A DNA stretch of 45,197 nucleotides from Opitutus sp. (lineage in GTDB: Bacteria > Verrucomicrobiota > Verrucomicrobiia > Opitutales > Opitutaceae). The position numbers and the translations under genes were made by a program. The DNA lies in assembly GCA_009695305.1 (NCBI GenBank), contig SIBG01000029.1, positions 1 through 45,197 on the forward strand. The letters run 5' to 3'. The notes beneath the pieces were generated by a model. It worked only from the letters and a program-made list of their open reading frames with translations, had not been told where the DNA came from and made no database searches. Shown in pieces: positions 7,931-16,551 of the stretch (position 1 is the first letter of the stretch; each line of letters opens with the position of its first letter).

Positions 7931-10579
7931 CTACGGCGTGAACGCCTTCAGTGGCGTGAGCGTGACGGGGCCGAGGAGGCCGCTGGGGGTGAGGGGCCAG
8001 GCGCTCGCATCGAAGGGACGGTAGTTGATGTTCACGATGTTCGAGTCGCGCATGATTTTCCACGGAAGTTTGTTTTGGTCCATGTAGCGGATGCGGTTCG
8101 CGGCGAGGTTGGTGACGTCGAGTTCGAGGACGTTGCGGCCGGGCTTGAATTGGCTCGTGGCGAGACGGACGCGGAAGGGAATGCTCCACGCGGTGGCGAT
8201 CTCTTTGCCGTTGAGGATGACGCGGGCGCTTTCGCGGACGTCGCCGAGGTCGAGGAGCCAGTCGTCGGTGTTGCTTGCTGGCGTGTCTCCAGACACGGGC
8301 TGGAAAGCCCGTGCCACGATGGAATCGAAGTCGAATTCGAGGCGGTAGCGGGCCGTGCCGCCGAAACGTTTGGCTTCTTCGCCGCCGAGGTCGGTCCACG
8401 ATTTGAGATCGGCGGTTTCGAGAGTGGGAGGGAGTTCAGGGCCGCCTTTGAGGAAGGAGATTTTCCACGGGCCGGTGAGGGCGATGGGGGCGGCGGCGGG
8501 TGTGGTGTTGAACCACGGGCCAATTTTCGCGGCGGGGGCGGCTTTGGTGGCGCGGAGGACGAACGATTCGCCAGGGGCCACTTGGAGGAAAATTTCGAGG
8601 GCGCCGTTGGCCGCAGCGCGGCTCTTGGCGAAACCGAAGTGGCCGTTGACGGGGTTCATCACGAGGACGCGGGCGGCGGTGCCGACGGATACCCAGCCCT
8701 CGTGGGCCTTCGCGCCAAGGTTCGTGATAAAGTAGTCGCGGCCCTGCGGCGTGGCGCGGCTGATGAAGTTGAGGCCGGCGTCGGCGAGCGCTTCCCGCCG
8801 GGCATGCGTGGCGACGGCGGTGAGGATGTCGGCGTTGACGGCCACGCGAGGAGTAAGTGCGGCGAGGGCGGTTTTGAATTCGGCGCGGCGCTCGGCGAGG
8901 CGGCCGAAGCCGGGGACGCCTTCGGGGAGTTTTTCGAAGATGATTTTCGCGCCGCTCGCGGCGAGGGTGGCGAGTTTTTGAAGCGTTGCGACGGGCATGC
9001 GGCGCGTGGCGGGGACGACGATCACTTGGTAGCGGGTGTTGCCGCCAGTGAGGAGGGCACCGGATTCGGTGCGCGTTTGCTGGAGCTGGGCGTCGGAGAT
9101 GTAGTCGAAAGTGTAACCCTTCTCCATGAGCGCGCGGGCGATTTTGCCGGCGGGCTGGTCGGGGAGCCACTTCACGTTGTGAACGGTGAAGGTTTTCACC
9201 GTGCCGGCTTCGTCGTCGAGGAGGTCGGCGAAGGGCCAGTAGAGGAGGATGTCGTTGTCGGGCTGGCCGGCTTGGAGGACGGATTGGATGCGGGCGATGT
9301 AGCGGTTGAGGGCGCCGAAGTCGTCCCACCAGGTGTTGTTGGGGTTGAACTGCGTGGCGGCGTAAAAGAGCCAGCCGGGCCACGGCGCGTCGGACGGGGA
9401 GAAGACGGCGCCGTGGTAGAAGATGTGGTTGATGCCGTCGGCGAGGATGCGGTCGAGCTCGGGCTTCACGAAGGCGAGCGACTCTTTCCAGTGATCGCGG
9501 AGCCAGGTGGCGCTCTCGGAGGAGGCGAGGTTGTGGCCGGCGACATGGGCGGCGGAGGAGGCGAGGCGGACGACGAGGGACTCGGGGAGGTCTTGGTTGT
9601 TGTTGGCGATGTCGGCGGCGTCGCGGCGGAGACCGGGGATGGGGAAGGGCGTGGAGCCGAAGATCTCGGTCTCGGCGATGTCGGCGTTGGCGTAGAGATC
9701 GAGGAGGTTGCCGGGGGCGCCGTGGGATTGGTTGCGGACGAGGTAGCCGCGGTCGTGCGACCACTTCACCCAGGCGCGAAGGTAGTCGAGGTGGAGCTGG
9801 GCGAGGGTTTCGCGGTAGTCGCTCTTGATGCGGCCGAGGGTGTCGCGGTCGATGGTCGTGACGTCGGCGGGCGAGCGGGCGAGGAGGGCGGCGGCGTAGG
9901 TTTGGATGTCGTAGCCGTGCATCGCGCGGAAAACGTCGGGGAGTTTCGCGGTCCAGTTGGCGCCGTAGTATTCGAAGGAGTCGTGAAACTGGCCGCGGAT
10001 GAGGCCGCGCGGGAGTTTGGCGGCGGTGAAGGCTTCGTCGAATTTCGCGAGGTAGCGGCCGAGGGCGTCGGGCGAGTAGGGATCGAGGACGAAGCCTTCG
10101 CCGCCGGGAGCGGGGCGTTTCACGAGTTGTTTCGTGGGCTCGGGGACGAGTTGGCCGGCCGAGTTGAGGGCGGCTTTTTGCGCGGCGTCGGCGGGGGTGA
10201 CCCAGGGGCCCCCGAAGGGCCAGCCGGTGCCGGTGGCCATGTCGACGCCGAGGCCGAGGCGCTTCGCTTCGCGCCCGGTGTGCTCGAGCATCTCGACCCA
10301 TTTCGGCGAGAGAAAATCGATATAACGGTCCTCGTAGCCTTTCGCGCCGTAGATGGGCGTGATCTCGACGCCACCGAGGCCGGCGGCGGCGAATTGTTCG
10401 AGCTGGCGCGTGAGGCTGGCTTTGTCGACGCCGCTGCCGGGCCACCACCAGCGGGTCCACGGTTTGTTTTCTTTGGTGATCTCGGGCCAGCCGAGGGAGT
10501 CAGACGGGGCCGGAGACTGGGAGAAGGCGGGCAGGGTGAGCAGGAGCGACGCGGCGATCAGGGCAAGAGTGGGGCGCAT
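7931..10579 (-). CDS. secreted glycoside hydrolase, GH106-like (alpha-L-rhamnosidase type)
   Basis: An 882-residue exported enzyme. Residues 1-21 are a Sec signal peptide (LLLTLPAFSQ). The catalytic region begins with WTRWWWPGSGVDKASLTRQL, GLGGVEITPIYGAKGYED and DMATGTGWPFGGPWV, the N-terminal signature of the large 'glycosyl hydrolase' family around GH106, whose characterised members remove alpha-L-rhamnose. The C-terminal part (about 700-870) resembles a galactose-binding beta sandwich (WLLDLGDVRESARVILNGKEIATAW). ATG 10579 starts the signal peptide and overlaps the end of the truncated TIR gene by 22 bases. A palindromic repeat is inserted in frame near residues 752-766, encoding VARAFQPVSGDTPAS just before a strand of that last domain. 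GH106 is assigned from remembered motifs; related families such as GH78 are less likely. Confidence 0.8.
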   Translation of the reverse strand: MRPTLALIAASLLLTLPAFSQSPAPSDSLGWPEITKENKPWTRWWWPGSGVDKASLTRQLEQFAAAGLGGVEITPIYGAKGYEDRYIDFLSPKWVEMLEHTGREAKRLGLGVDMATGTGWPFGGPWVTPADAAQKAALNSAGQLVPEPTKQLVKRPAPGGEGFVLDPYSPDALGRYLAKFDEAFTAAKLPRGLIRGQFHDSFEYYGANWTAKLPDVFRAMHGYDIQTYAAALLARSPADVTTIDRDTLGRIKSDYRETLAQLHLDYLRAWVKWSHDRGYLVRNQSHGAPGNLLDLYANADIAETEIFGSTPFPIPGLRRDAADIANNNQDLPESLVVRLASSAAHVAGHNLASSESATWLRDHWKESLAFVKPELDRILADGINHIFYHGAVFSPSDAPWPGWLFYAATQFNPNNTWWDDFGALNRYIARIQSVLQAGQPDNDILLYWPFADLLDDEAGTVKTFTVHNVKWLPDQPAGKIARALMEKGYTFDYISDAQLQQTRTESGALLTGGNTRYQVIVVPATRRMPVATLQKLATLAASGAKIIFEKLPEGVPGFGRLAERRAEFKTALAALTPRVAVNADILTAVATHARREALADAGLNFISRATPQGRDYFITNLGAKAHEGWVSVGTAARVLVMNPVNGHFGFAKSRAAANGALEIFLQVAPGESFVLRATKAAPAAKIGPWFNTTPAAAPIALTGPWKISFLKGGPELPPTLETADLKSWTDLGGEEAKRFGGTARYRLEFDFDSIVARAFQPVSGDTPASNTDDWLLDLGDVRESARVILNGKEIATAWSIPFRVRLATSQFKPGRNVLELDVTNLAANRIRYMDQNKLPWKIMRDSNIVNINYRPFDASAWPLTPSGLLGPVTLTPLKAFTP
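8283..8313. repeat. palindromic repeat inserted in the glycosidase coding sequence
   Basis: Two adjoining hairpins lie inside the gene: GTGTCT-CC-AGACAC (8283-8296) and CACGGGC-TGGAAA-GCCCGTG (8294-8313). The strand encoding the enzyme reads them as RAFQPVSGDT. The inserted peptide falls in a loop of the C-terminal domain and keeps the frame. A related, more degenerate copy seems to lie at the 3' end of the truncated TIR gene (about 10640-10672). Confidence 0.6.
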
Positions 10580-11097
10580 GGGGAGAGGCTTGGGGTGCGC
10601 CACGGGCGGGTGTTTCTGGCGGTGGGGGCGGGACTCACCGGCGGGAAAGCCCGTGGCGCTGACGAACCGGTCAGCAGGGAATTTACGAGCGAGCAAAACG
10701 CGGCGGAGGTTTCGCCGGCCGGGAGGCGCGTCCATTGCACTGACTTGAATTCGGGCGGCACGTGGGCCTCGGCATCGCGGGTCGCGTCAATCACGACAGG
10801 GAGGAGAAAGGCCTTGGCCTCGGCCATCGCGTGCGTGCGTTGGGCGGCGAGTTTCCACTCGATGCGGAAATAGCCTTCGCGCCGCGCCTGCGTGGCCGCT
10901 GAAATCACCGGCAAGAAGAGCGTGCACGAGGCGATCTGGCCGCGGATTTTTCGGTCCCACGCATCGCCGCCGGTTAGTTCGCTCTGGTCGAACCAGATGA
11001 CGATGCCCGCCGCGCGCAGCGCTTCGCAGATGCGCTTCGCCGCCGCCGCGTCTTGGGACGCGTAACTGAGAAAGACGGCTTGAGTGACCTCGCTCAT
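10558..11097 (-). pseudogene. truncated TIR-domain gene (duplicate of the neighbour's TIR module)
   Basis: A 179-residue frame whose first 140 residues are a TIR domain nearly identical to the start of the upstream gene, with VFLSYASQDAAAAKRICEALR, the ELTGGDAWDRKI segment and the putative catalytic Glu80 in YFRIEW. By eye the two copies share roughly 90% of bases over the first 200. After residue 145 it diverges into a Pro/Arg-rich tail (APRAFPPVSPAPTARN) and stops, with no transmembrane, TolB-like or TPR part. It starts with ATGA overlapping the stop of the full-length gene and overlaps the glycosidase start by 22 bases. It may be a remnant of a tandem duplication. It could still be expressed as a free cytoplasmic TIR protein, so 'pseudogene' is my preference and not proven. 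Confidence 0.6.
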
Positions 11098-13406
11098 AGC
11101 GGTGCCTTTTCGGCGAGCGCGCGAAAACGCGGATCCTTGCGGATGATGAAATAGTCCTGGAGGAACAACAGATCGTTGCGGCGCCACCAGCCCGCGGCGA
11201 TTTGCTCGCGCACGATCACGAGCGCTTCATCTATCATCCCGAAGCGGGCCAGCACTTCCACCAAGACCGGCAGCGTCGCTACCGCGGCGTAGACGGGATT
11301 CTCCTCGGGCGGCACGAGTATTAGCGCTTTGCGCGCCGCCGCCAGCGCCTCGTCCTTTTGGCTCAAAGCCGCCGCCGCCAGCGCCACCCCCGAATAGGCC
11401 CGCCACGATTGGGGGTTTTGGTTCCGATAGGCGATCGCCAGCGGCAGAGCCTCCGTGTAGTCGCGCTGCGCGGCGGCGACATCACCCATCATTTCCCGCG
11501 TCCGCCCGGCTAGGAGCGCCCGGATATGAAACGCCCACTGCGAGAGGAATGAGGTCTGCTCGATGGCGTTGATCTTGGCCAGTGCCTCTGCATGAAACTC
11601 ACCCGCATTCTGCAATGCGGCAACGCGCGCGCGGTAGTCCGCGTCGAGTTGCTCGAGCGGCAACGCAGCAAGCTCGCGCAAGGCCCTGGTGGCATCGCCG
11701 TCCGCGCGCAGGATCGTAGCTGCCCGGTTGAGATAGGGATTGAAGTTGAGCGTAGGGCCCGAACTCAGCTTGGCGCTTTGGGCGAAAGCCGCCAGAGCCT
11801 CCGGATAGCGTCCAAGCATGCGCAGGATGATGCCCGCGGTATTGGAATTGTTGGCATTGTAGGGATCGCGTTCTGCCGCCCGGTAAGACAAGGCGAGCGC
11901 GTCTTGCAGTCGCCCCGAGAAGCGGGCCACCAGTGCCCGTTCATAGATGATATCCGGATTCGTGGGCTGCTTAATCTCGGCCAGCACCAGTTCGCGATCC
12001 GCCTCACCCAAATTCACCCCATCGGCCTTCAGGATGGCTGCCCGCGCCAGATGCACCTCCGGCAGATCGGGCTGCAGGCGCATCGCGGCGGCGAGCGCTT
12101 GCTGTGCCCGGTCCAGTTCATCGCCCGTGATTATTCCGTTCGCCCAATGGATCCAGGCTAGCGCATAGGCCAGACGCGCCCAGACCAGCGTAAAGCCCGG
12201 GTCGAGCCGGACCGCTTCTTCAAAATACGGCACGGCCTGCCGTCTCAGCTGCGAGAAGCCCTTGGCTTCGACACTGCGGCCGCGCAGGTAGGCTTCGTAA
12301 GCCGCCATGTTCTGCGTCGGCTGGCTGGTCGCCACGACCACGGCGCCACTGAGCCGAAGTTTCGTGGCGATCTTCAGGGCGATCTCATCCTGAATCGCGA
12401 AAATATCGGCCGCCGTCAGATCTTTGGTGTAAGTTTCCGACCACAGCTGCAGGCCGTCGGTCGCGTTGATGAGCTGCGCGGTGATCCGCAGCCGACTGCC
12501 CAGCCGCTGCACACTGCCACCGATTACGCTGCCTACCTGCAACTCCCGCCCGATTTGCTGCACGGGGACGTTCTTGCCCTTGAAGGAAAACGACGAGGTG
12601 CGCGCCGTGACGCGCAGACCAGGAATACCTGCGAGCTTGTCGAGGATGTTATCCGAGAGGCCGTCGGAAAAATACTCCTGCTCCTTGTCGCTGCTCAGAT
12701 TGTCGAACGCCAATACGGCGATGGATTTCGCGTCGGCGGCAAGTGGAGCGGTGGGCGCTTGTTTCGGTTCGCTGGCGCTCACCGCGATGGGAGCGGAACG
12801 AACCGGCGGGGCTTTCGATTTCCACGGCTGCCAGAGAGCGAGGGCGACGATGGCCACGAAGGCGATGATCGCGGGCACGAACCGTGAGCGGGCGGAAGAT
12901 TTGGCGGTAGGAGCGGCCTCAGGCCGCGATTCCGGCAAAACATCGGGGCGTGAAGCCCCTCCCACAGCTTCGGACCAGCCCAGTAGCGTCTTCACGCGCT
13001 CGCCGAACGCTCCACTCGTCTCACCACCCGGCAGGCGTGTCCACTGCACGGCGCGAAACTCGTCGGGCACGAGCGCGTCGGCGTCCTTCGTCGCGTCGAT
13101 CACGACGGGGAGCACGAACGGCGTGCCGTCGGCCATGGCGTGCGTGCGCTGCGCGGCGAGTTTCCACTCGATCCGGGAATAGCCTTCGCGGCGCGCCTGC
13201 GTGGCTGCGGAAATCACCGGCAGGAAGAGCGTGCACGAGGCGATCTGGCCGCGGATTTTTCGGTCCCACGCATCGCCGCCGGTCAGTTCGCTCCGGTCGA
13301 ACCAGACGACGATGCCGGCCGCACGCAGCGTTTCGCAGATGCGCTTCGCCGCCTCCGCGTCTTGGGACGCGTAGCTCAGGAAGACGGCTCTGGTCGCGTC
13401 GCTCAT
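11094..13406 (-). CDS. TIR domain - transmembrane - TolB-like - TPR protein
   Basis: A 770-residue chimeric protein. Residues 5-140 are a TIR domain (VFLSYASQDAEAAKRIC; ELTGGDAWDRKI), with Glu80 in YSRIEWKLA aligning to the catalytic Glu of NAD-cleaving TIR enzymes. Residues 145-170 form a linker. One membrane helix spans about 176-194 (FVPAIIAFVAIVALALW). Residues 228-350 are a TolB-like/FlgO-type domain (IAVLAFDNLSSDKEQEYFSDGL), as seen in adenylate-cyclase-associated regulators. TPR-like repeats fill 385-770. The TIR end is probably cytoplasmic and the TolB/TPR part periplasmic. ATG 13406 is supported by the matching start of the duplicate. Part of the linker comes from a palindromic repeat. 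Function is unknown: NAD-related signalling or defence is plausible but only inferred. Confidence 0.82.
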   Translation of the reverse strand: MSDATRAVFLSYASQDAEAAKRICETLRAAGIVVWFDRSELTGGDAWDRKIRGQIASCTLFLPVISAATQARREGYSRIEWKLAAQRTHAMADGTPFVLPVVIDATKDADALVPDEFRAVQWTRLPGGETSGAFGERVKTLLGWSEAVGGASRPDVLPESRPEAAPTAKSSARSRFVPAIIAFVAIVALALWQPWKSKAPPVRSAPIAVSASEPKQAPTAPLAADAKSIAVLAFDNLSSDKEQEYFSDGLSDNILDKLAGIPGLRVTARTSSFSFKGKNVPVQQIGRELQVGSVIGGSVQRLGSRLRITAQLINATDGLQLWSETYTKDLTAADIFAIQDEIALKIATKLRLSGAVVVATSQPTQNMAAYEAYLRGRSVEAKGFSQLRRQAVPYFEEAVRLDPGFTLVWARLAYALAWIHWANGIITGDELDRAQQALAAAMRLQPDLPEVHLARAAILKADGVNLGEADRELVLAEIKQPTNPDIIYERALVARFSGRLQDALALSYRAAERDPYNANNSNTAGIILRMLGRYPEALAAFAQSAKLSSGPTLNFNPYLNRAATILRADGDATRALRELAALPLEQLDADYRARVAALQNAGEFHAEALAKINAIEQTSFLSQWAFHIRALLAGRTREMMGDVAAAQRDYTEALPLAIAYRNQNPQSWRAYSGVALAAAALSQKDEALAAARKALILVPPEENPVYAAVATLPVLVEVLARFGMIDEALVIVREQIAAGWWRRNDLLFLQDYFIIRKDPRFRALAEKAPL
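12911..12963. repeat. double-hairpin palindromic repeat in the TIR-TPR linker
   Basis: Two hairpins, GCGGCCT-C-AGGCCGC (12913-12927) and GGGGC-GTGAA-GCCCC (12945-12959), are separated by 17 bases. In the gene's frame they encode residues of about 149-165 (GASRPDVLPESRPEAA), between the TIR domain and the membrane helix. The duplicate TIR gene lacks this segment. It appears to be a dispersed repeat of a second family, tolerated because it sits in a flexible linker. Confidence 0.6.
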
Positions 13407-13467
13407 TTTTTCAATCCGATTTTCTTCAGCCACTCGGCGTAGTCGGGGGTGGTTCGAAATGATGAGC

Positions 13468-14943
13468 TCAATCTTTTTCGCCCCAGACTTTGGGCGTTTG
13501 ATAGCCGGGCGCGCGCGGCTGAGATTTCGGCGGGACCGCCTGGACCGCAAAGGAATCGTAGCGCGCGCGGAGCTCGGCGACTTTGGCGGGGTTGGCCGCG
13601 GCGAGGTTGGTTTTCTCGTAGGGGTCCTTCGCGAGGTCGAAGAGCTCGACGGAATCTCCGGCCGCTTTTTTCTTCGCGGCTTTCTTTTTCGCGGCGTCGG
13701 CGGTGGGGGCGGCATCACCGTCATCGGCATCCACGGCGCCGCCATTGAGCACGAGTTTCCAATCGCCCAGGCGGATCGCGCCGCTGGTCGGGGTGGTGTT
13801 GAGCAGAATCGCGTCATGCGCCGACGGCTGGCCGGCGGCGATGGCCGGCCAGGCGTCGCGACCGTCCAGCGGCAGTTTTTGCGCGAGCGGGGCGCCGGCG
13901 AGGCCGCCGAGCGTCGGGAACCAATCGACCATGTGCATCGGCGCGTTCACGACGGTGCCGGGCGGAATGCGACCGGGCAGCGTGGCGAACGCCGGGACGC
14001 GCACGCCGCCCTCGTAAAGCGTGCCCTTGCCGGCGCGGAGCGGGCCGTTGCTGGTGACGCGACCGGGCGCGGGGCCGCCGTTGTCGCTGGACCAGATGAA
14101 GAGCGTGTTGCCGCGGAGGCCCTTCGCGTCGATGGCGGCGACGATCTGGCCGATCGCTTCGTCCTCGGCGGCGACCATGCCGGCGTAGGTGCGGCGGGGC
14201 TCGGCGAGGGCGGCGTAGGGAGCCTTGTATTTTTCGGGCACCTGGTGCGGTGCGTGGACGGCGTTGAAGGGAACGTAAAGAAAGAGCGGCTGGCCGGCGG
14301 GCTGCTCGCGAATGAGACGCACGGCTTCGTTCGCGACGAGGAAGGTGCTGTAGCCTTCGTCGCGGTTGACCTGGTCATCGCGATGCCAGTCGTGTCCGCC
14401 GTCGCGGATATGCGTGAAGTAGTCGAGGGCGCCGTTGTAGTGGCCGTATTGATGATCGAAGCCACGGTGGGTGGGGAGGTAGGCGCGTTCAAAATGGCCG
14501 AGGTGCCATTTGCCGCAGATGGCGGTGGCGTAACCGGCCTCCTTGAGCATTTGCGGGAGGGTGCGTTCTTCGAGGGGCAGACCGTATTGCGCCCACGGGC
14601 GGACGACGCCGACCTGCAAACCATGACGCATCGGATAACGGCCGGTCATGAGCGCGGCGCGGGTGGGCGAGCAGACCGGTTGGACATAAAATTGTTCGAG
14701 GCGCGCGCCCGCCGCAGCCAGCGCGTCGAGATTCGGAGTTTTGATTTCGGTGCCGTGCCAGCCGACGTCGGCCCAGCCGTGATCGTCGGACAGAATGAGG
14801 ACGATGTTCGGCCGCGGGGCGGTGTTGGCTGGGGTGGCCGCAGACGCAGCAGCGACGAACCCGAGGTGGCAGGCGACGGCGAAGGCAAAGCGTGCGGCCA
14901 GACTGAGACGGCGAGACGGAGGGCGGGGGAGGAGGGGAGCCAT
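13468..14943 (-). CDS. secreted sulfatase (arylsulfatase, S1 family)
   Basis: A 491-residue exported sulfatase. A signal peptide covers residues 1-36 (FVAAASAA). The N-terminal metal site is PNIVLILSDDHGWADVGW. The maturation motif CSPTRAALMTGRYP carries Cys91, to be converted to formylglycine, followed by CGKWHLGH and the late metal ligands in SSDNGG. The GFDHQYGHYNG and FNAVHAPHQVP segments suggest the arylsulfatase B-like group. Cys (not Ser) at position 91 requires an aerobic formylglycine-generating enzyme, and one is encoded at 38277-39236. A Lys/Ala-rich insert (AAKKKAAKKKAAG) precedes the last strand. ATG 14943 begins the signal peptide. It is 84 bases downstream of livF, and the sulfated substrate is unknown. 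Confidence 0.92.
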   Translation of the reverse strand: MAPLLPRPPSRRLSLAARFAFAVACHLGFVAAASAATPANTAPRPNIVLILSDDHGWADVGWHGTEIKTPNLDALAAAGARLEQFYVQPVCSPTRAALMTGRYPMRHGLQVGVVRPWAQYGLPLEERTLPQMLKEAGYATAICGKWHLGHFERAYLPTHRGFDHQYGHYNGALDYFTHIRDGGHDWHRDDQVNRDEGYSTFLVANEAVRLIREQPAGQPLFLYVPFNAVHAPHQVPEKYKAPYAALAEPRRTYAGMVAAEDEAIGQIVAAIDAKGLRGNTLFIWSSDNGGPAPGRVTSNGPLRAGKGTLYEGGVRVPAFATLPGRIPPGTVVNAPMHMVDWFPTLGGLAGAPLAQKLPLDGRDAWPAIAAGQPSAHDAILLNTTPTSGAIRLGDWKLVLNGGAVDADDGDAAPTADAAKKKAAKKKAAGDSVELFDLAKDPYEKTNLAAANPAKVAELRARYDSFAVQAVPPKSQPRAPGYQTPKVWGEKD

Positions 14944-15026
14944 GGGGATGGATGCTGGGGAGTCGGGCGGGCGCGGCAATGCTGCTTTGCGCTCCAACGC
15001 AGCCGCGAGCCGCCGGCCTGACCTGG

Positions 15027-15734
15027 TCACCCGCCGAGGTAGGTGGCCTTGAGCTGCGGATCAGTCCGGAGCTTTTTGCTTTCGCCCTCCATCACGATGC
15101 GACCGGTCTCGAGGACGTAGGCGTAGGAGGAGATTTCGAGCGCGAGGTTGGCGTTCTGTTCGACGAGCAGGATCGTGATGCCGTGGACCCGGTTGATCTC
15201 GACGATTTTTTCAAAAATCGTGCTGATGAGCCGGGGGGCGATCCCGAGGGACGGCTCGTCGAGCATCAGAAATTTTGGGTTGCCCATGAGGGCGCGGCCG
15301 ATGGCGAGCATCTGCTGTTCGCCGCCGGAGAGCGTGCCGGCGGTCTGCTTGAGGCGCTCATTCAAGCGCGGGAAAATATCGAAAACATAGGCGCGGTTCT
15401 TCGCGATGAGGGTGGCGTCGGTCTGCAGGTAGGCGCCCATCGAGAGATTTTCGTCGACCGTGAGATTGGAGAAAATCATCCGGCCCTCGGGCACGTGGCA
15501 GAGGCCGCGGGCGACGATTTTGTGGGCGGCCAGCGCGGTGATGTCCTCGCCGAGAAACATAATCTTTCCGGTCTGGGCGCGCAGCAAGCCCGAGACGGTG
15601 CGGAGCGTGGTGGTCTTGCCGGCACCGTTGCCGCCGATGAGCGTGACGATGGAGCCCGGCTTGATCTGGAATGAGACGTCGGCGAGGGCGCTGATGGCGC
15701 CGTAGGAAACCTGGAGATCGGAGACGGTGAGCAT
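15027..15734 (-). CDS. livF: branched-chain amino acid ABC transporter ATP-binding protein LivF
   Basis: A 235-residue ABC ATPase, last gene of the liv transporter. Walker A GGNGAGKT is at 34-41, followed by the LivF-type CHVPEGRMIFSNLTV, the signature LSGGEQQ and Walker B with LMLDEPSLGIAP, then the H-loop region. The length and the PEGR segment distinguish it from LivG. The frame opens six bases earlier with TTG, but ATG 15734 (MLTVSDLQVSYG) is the better start. It follows livG after 25 bases and pairs with it as the ATPase dimer that drives uptake. Confidence 0.95.
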   Translation of the reverse strand: MLTVSDLQVSYGAISALADVSFQIKPGSIVTLIGGNGAGKTTTLRTVSGLLRAQTGKIMFLGEDITALAAHKIVARGLCHVPEGRMIFSNLTVDENLSMGAYLQTDATLIAKNRAYVFDIFPRLNERLKQTAGTLSGGEQQMLAIGRALMGNPKFLMLDEPSLGIAPRLISTIFEKIVEINRVHGITILLVEQNANLALEISSYAYVLETGRIVMEGESKKLRTDPQLKATYLGG

Positions 15735-15759
15735 GGCCAATGGGCAATCGGCAGTTCTG

Positions 15760-16551
15760 CTAGTGGTGCGCGAGGCTCTTTTGATGGTCTTCGCCGAGGT
15801 AGGCCTCGATGACTTTGGGGTCGCCTTGGATTTGGGCGGGGCTGCCCTCGGCGATCTTCATCCCGTAGTCGAGGACGGCGATGCGCTGGCAGCAGCTCAT
15901 GACGACCTTCATCGAGTGCTCGACGAGCAGGACAGAGAGCGAGAAGCGCTGCTGGATTTCCTGGATGAGCCGGACGAGTTCGATTTTTTCCGTCGGGTTC
16001 ATGCCGGCGGCGGGCTCGTCGAGCAGGAGGAGTCTTGGTTTGGTCGCGAGGCAGCGAACGATTTCGAGGCGGCGCTGCTCGCCGTAGGGCAGGCTCTTCG
16101 CGGGAGCGTCGCGGAAGCGGCGGAGGTTAAAAATATCGAGCAGCTCCTCGGCGCGCTGGGTGATCGCGGCTTCGTCGGCGCGGAAGGCGGCGAGGCGCAC
16201 GAGGGATTGCACGGGATGCGTGGCGCGGTGGAGGTTGCAGGCGACGCGAACGTTGTCGAAGACGGAGAGCGAGCCGAAGAGCCGGATGTTTTGAAACGTG
16301 CGCGCGATGCCCCGCTCGACGATGTCGTTGACGCGCAGGCCGGCGATGGGTTGCCCGTTGAACGAGACGGTGCCGTCGGTGGGCTGGTAGACACCCGTGA
16401 TGAGATTGAACACGGTGGTCTTGCCGGCGCCGTTCGGGCCGATGAGTCCGCAGAGTTCGTTTTCCCCGACGGTGAAGTCGACGGCATTGACGGCGGTGAG
16501 GCCGCCGAAACGGATCGTGGCCTTGTCGAGCTGGAGGAGCGGAGTGGACAT
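15760..16551 (-). CDS. livG: branched-chain amino acid ABC transporter ATP-binding protein LivG
   Basis: A 263-residue ABC ATPase. Walker A GPNGAGKT is at 38-45, then FNLITGVYQPTDGTVSF and GIARTFQNIRLF, the insert typical of LivG, then LPYGEQRRLEI as the signature and Walker B LLLLDEPAAGMNP. The C-terminal AQIQGDPKVIEAYLGED is the classic LivG ending. It starts inside the livM stop codon (TGATG, one shared base), showing tight translational coupling. It forms the ATPase pair with LivF. Confidence 0.96.
   Translation of the reverse strand: MSTPLLQLDKATIRFGGLTAVNAVDFTVGENELCGLIGPNGAGKTTVFNLITGVYQPTDGTVSFNGQPIAGLRVNDIVERGIARTFQNIRLFGSLSVFDNVRVACNLHRATHPVQSLVRLAAFRADEAAITQRAEELLDIFNLRRFRDAPAKSLPYGEQRRLEIVRCLATKPRLLLLDEPAAGMNPTEKIELVRLIQEIQQRFSLSVLLVEHSMKVVMSCCQRIAVLDYGMKIAEGSPAQIQGDPKVIEAYLGEDHQKSLAHH

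Noticed and set aside
8075..10873. 932-codon open frame opposite the glycosidase
   Set aside because: Composition is Gly/Glu/Val-rich shadow sequence and it runs across two real genes.
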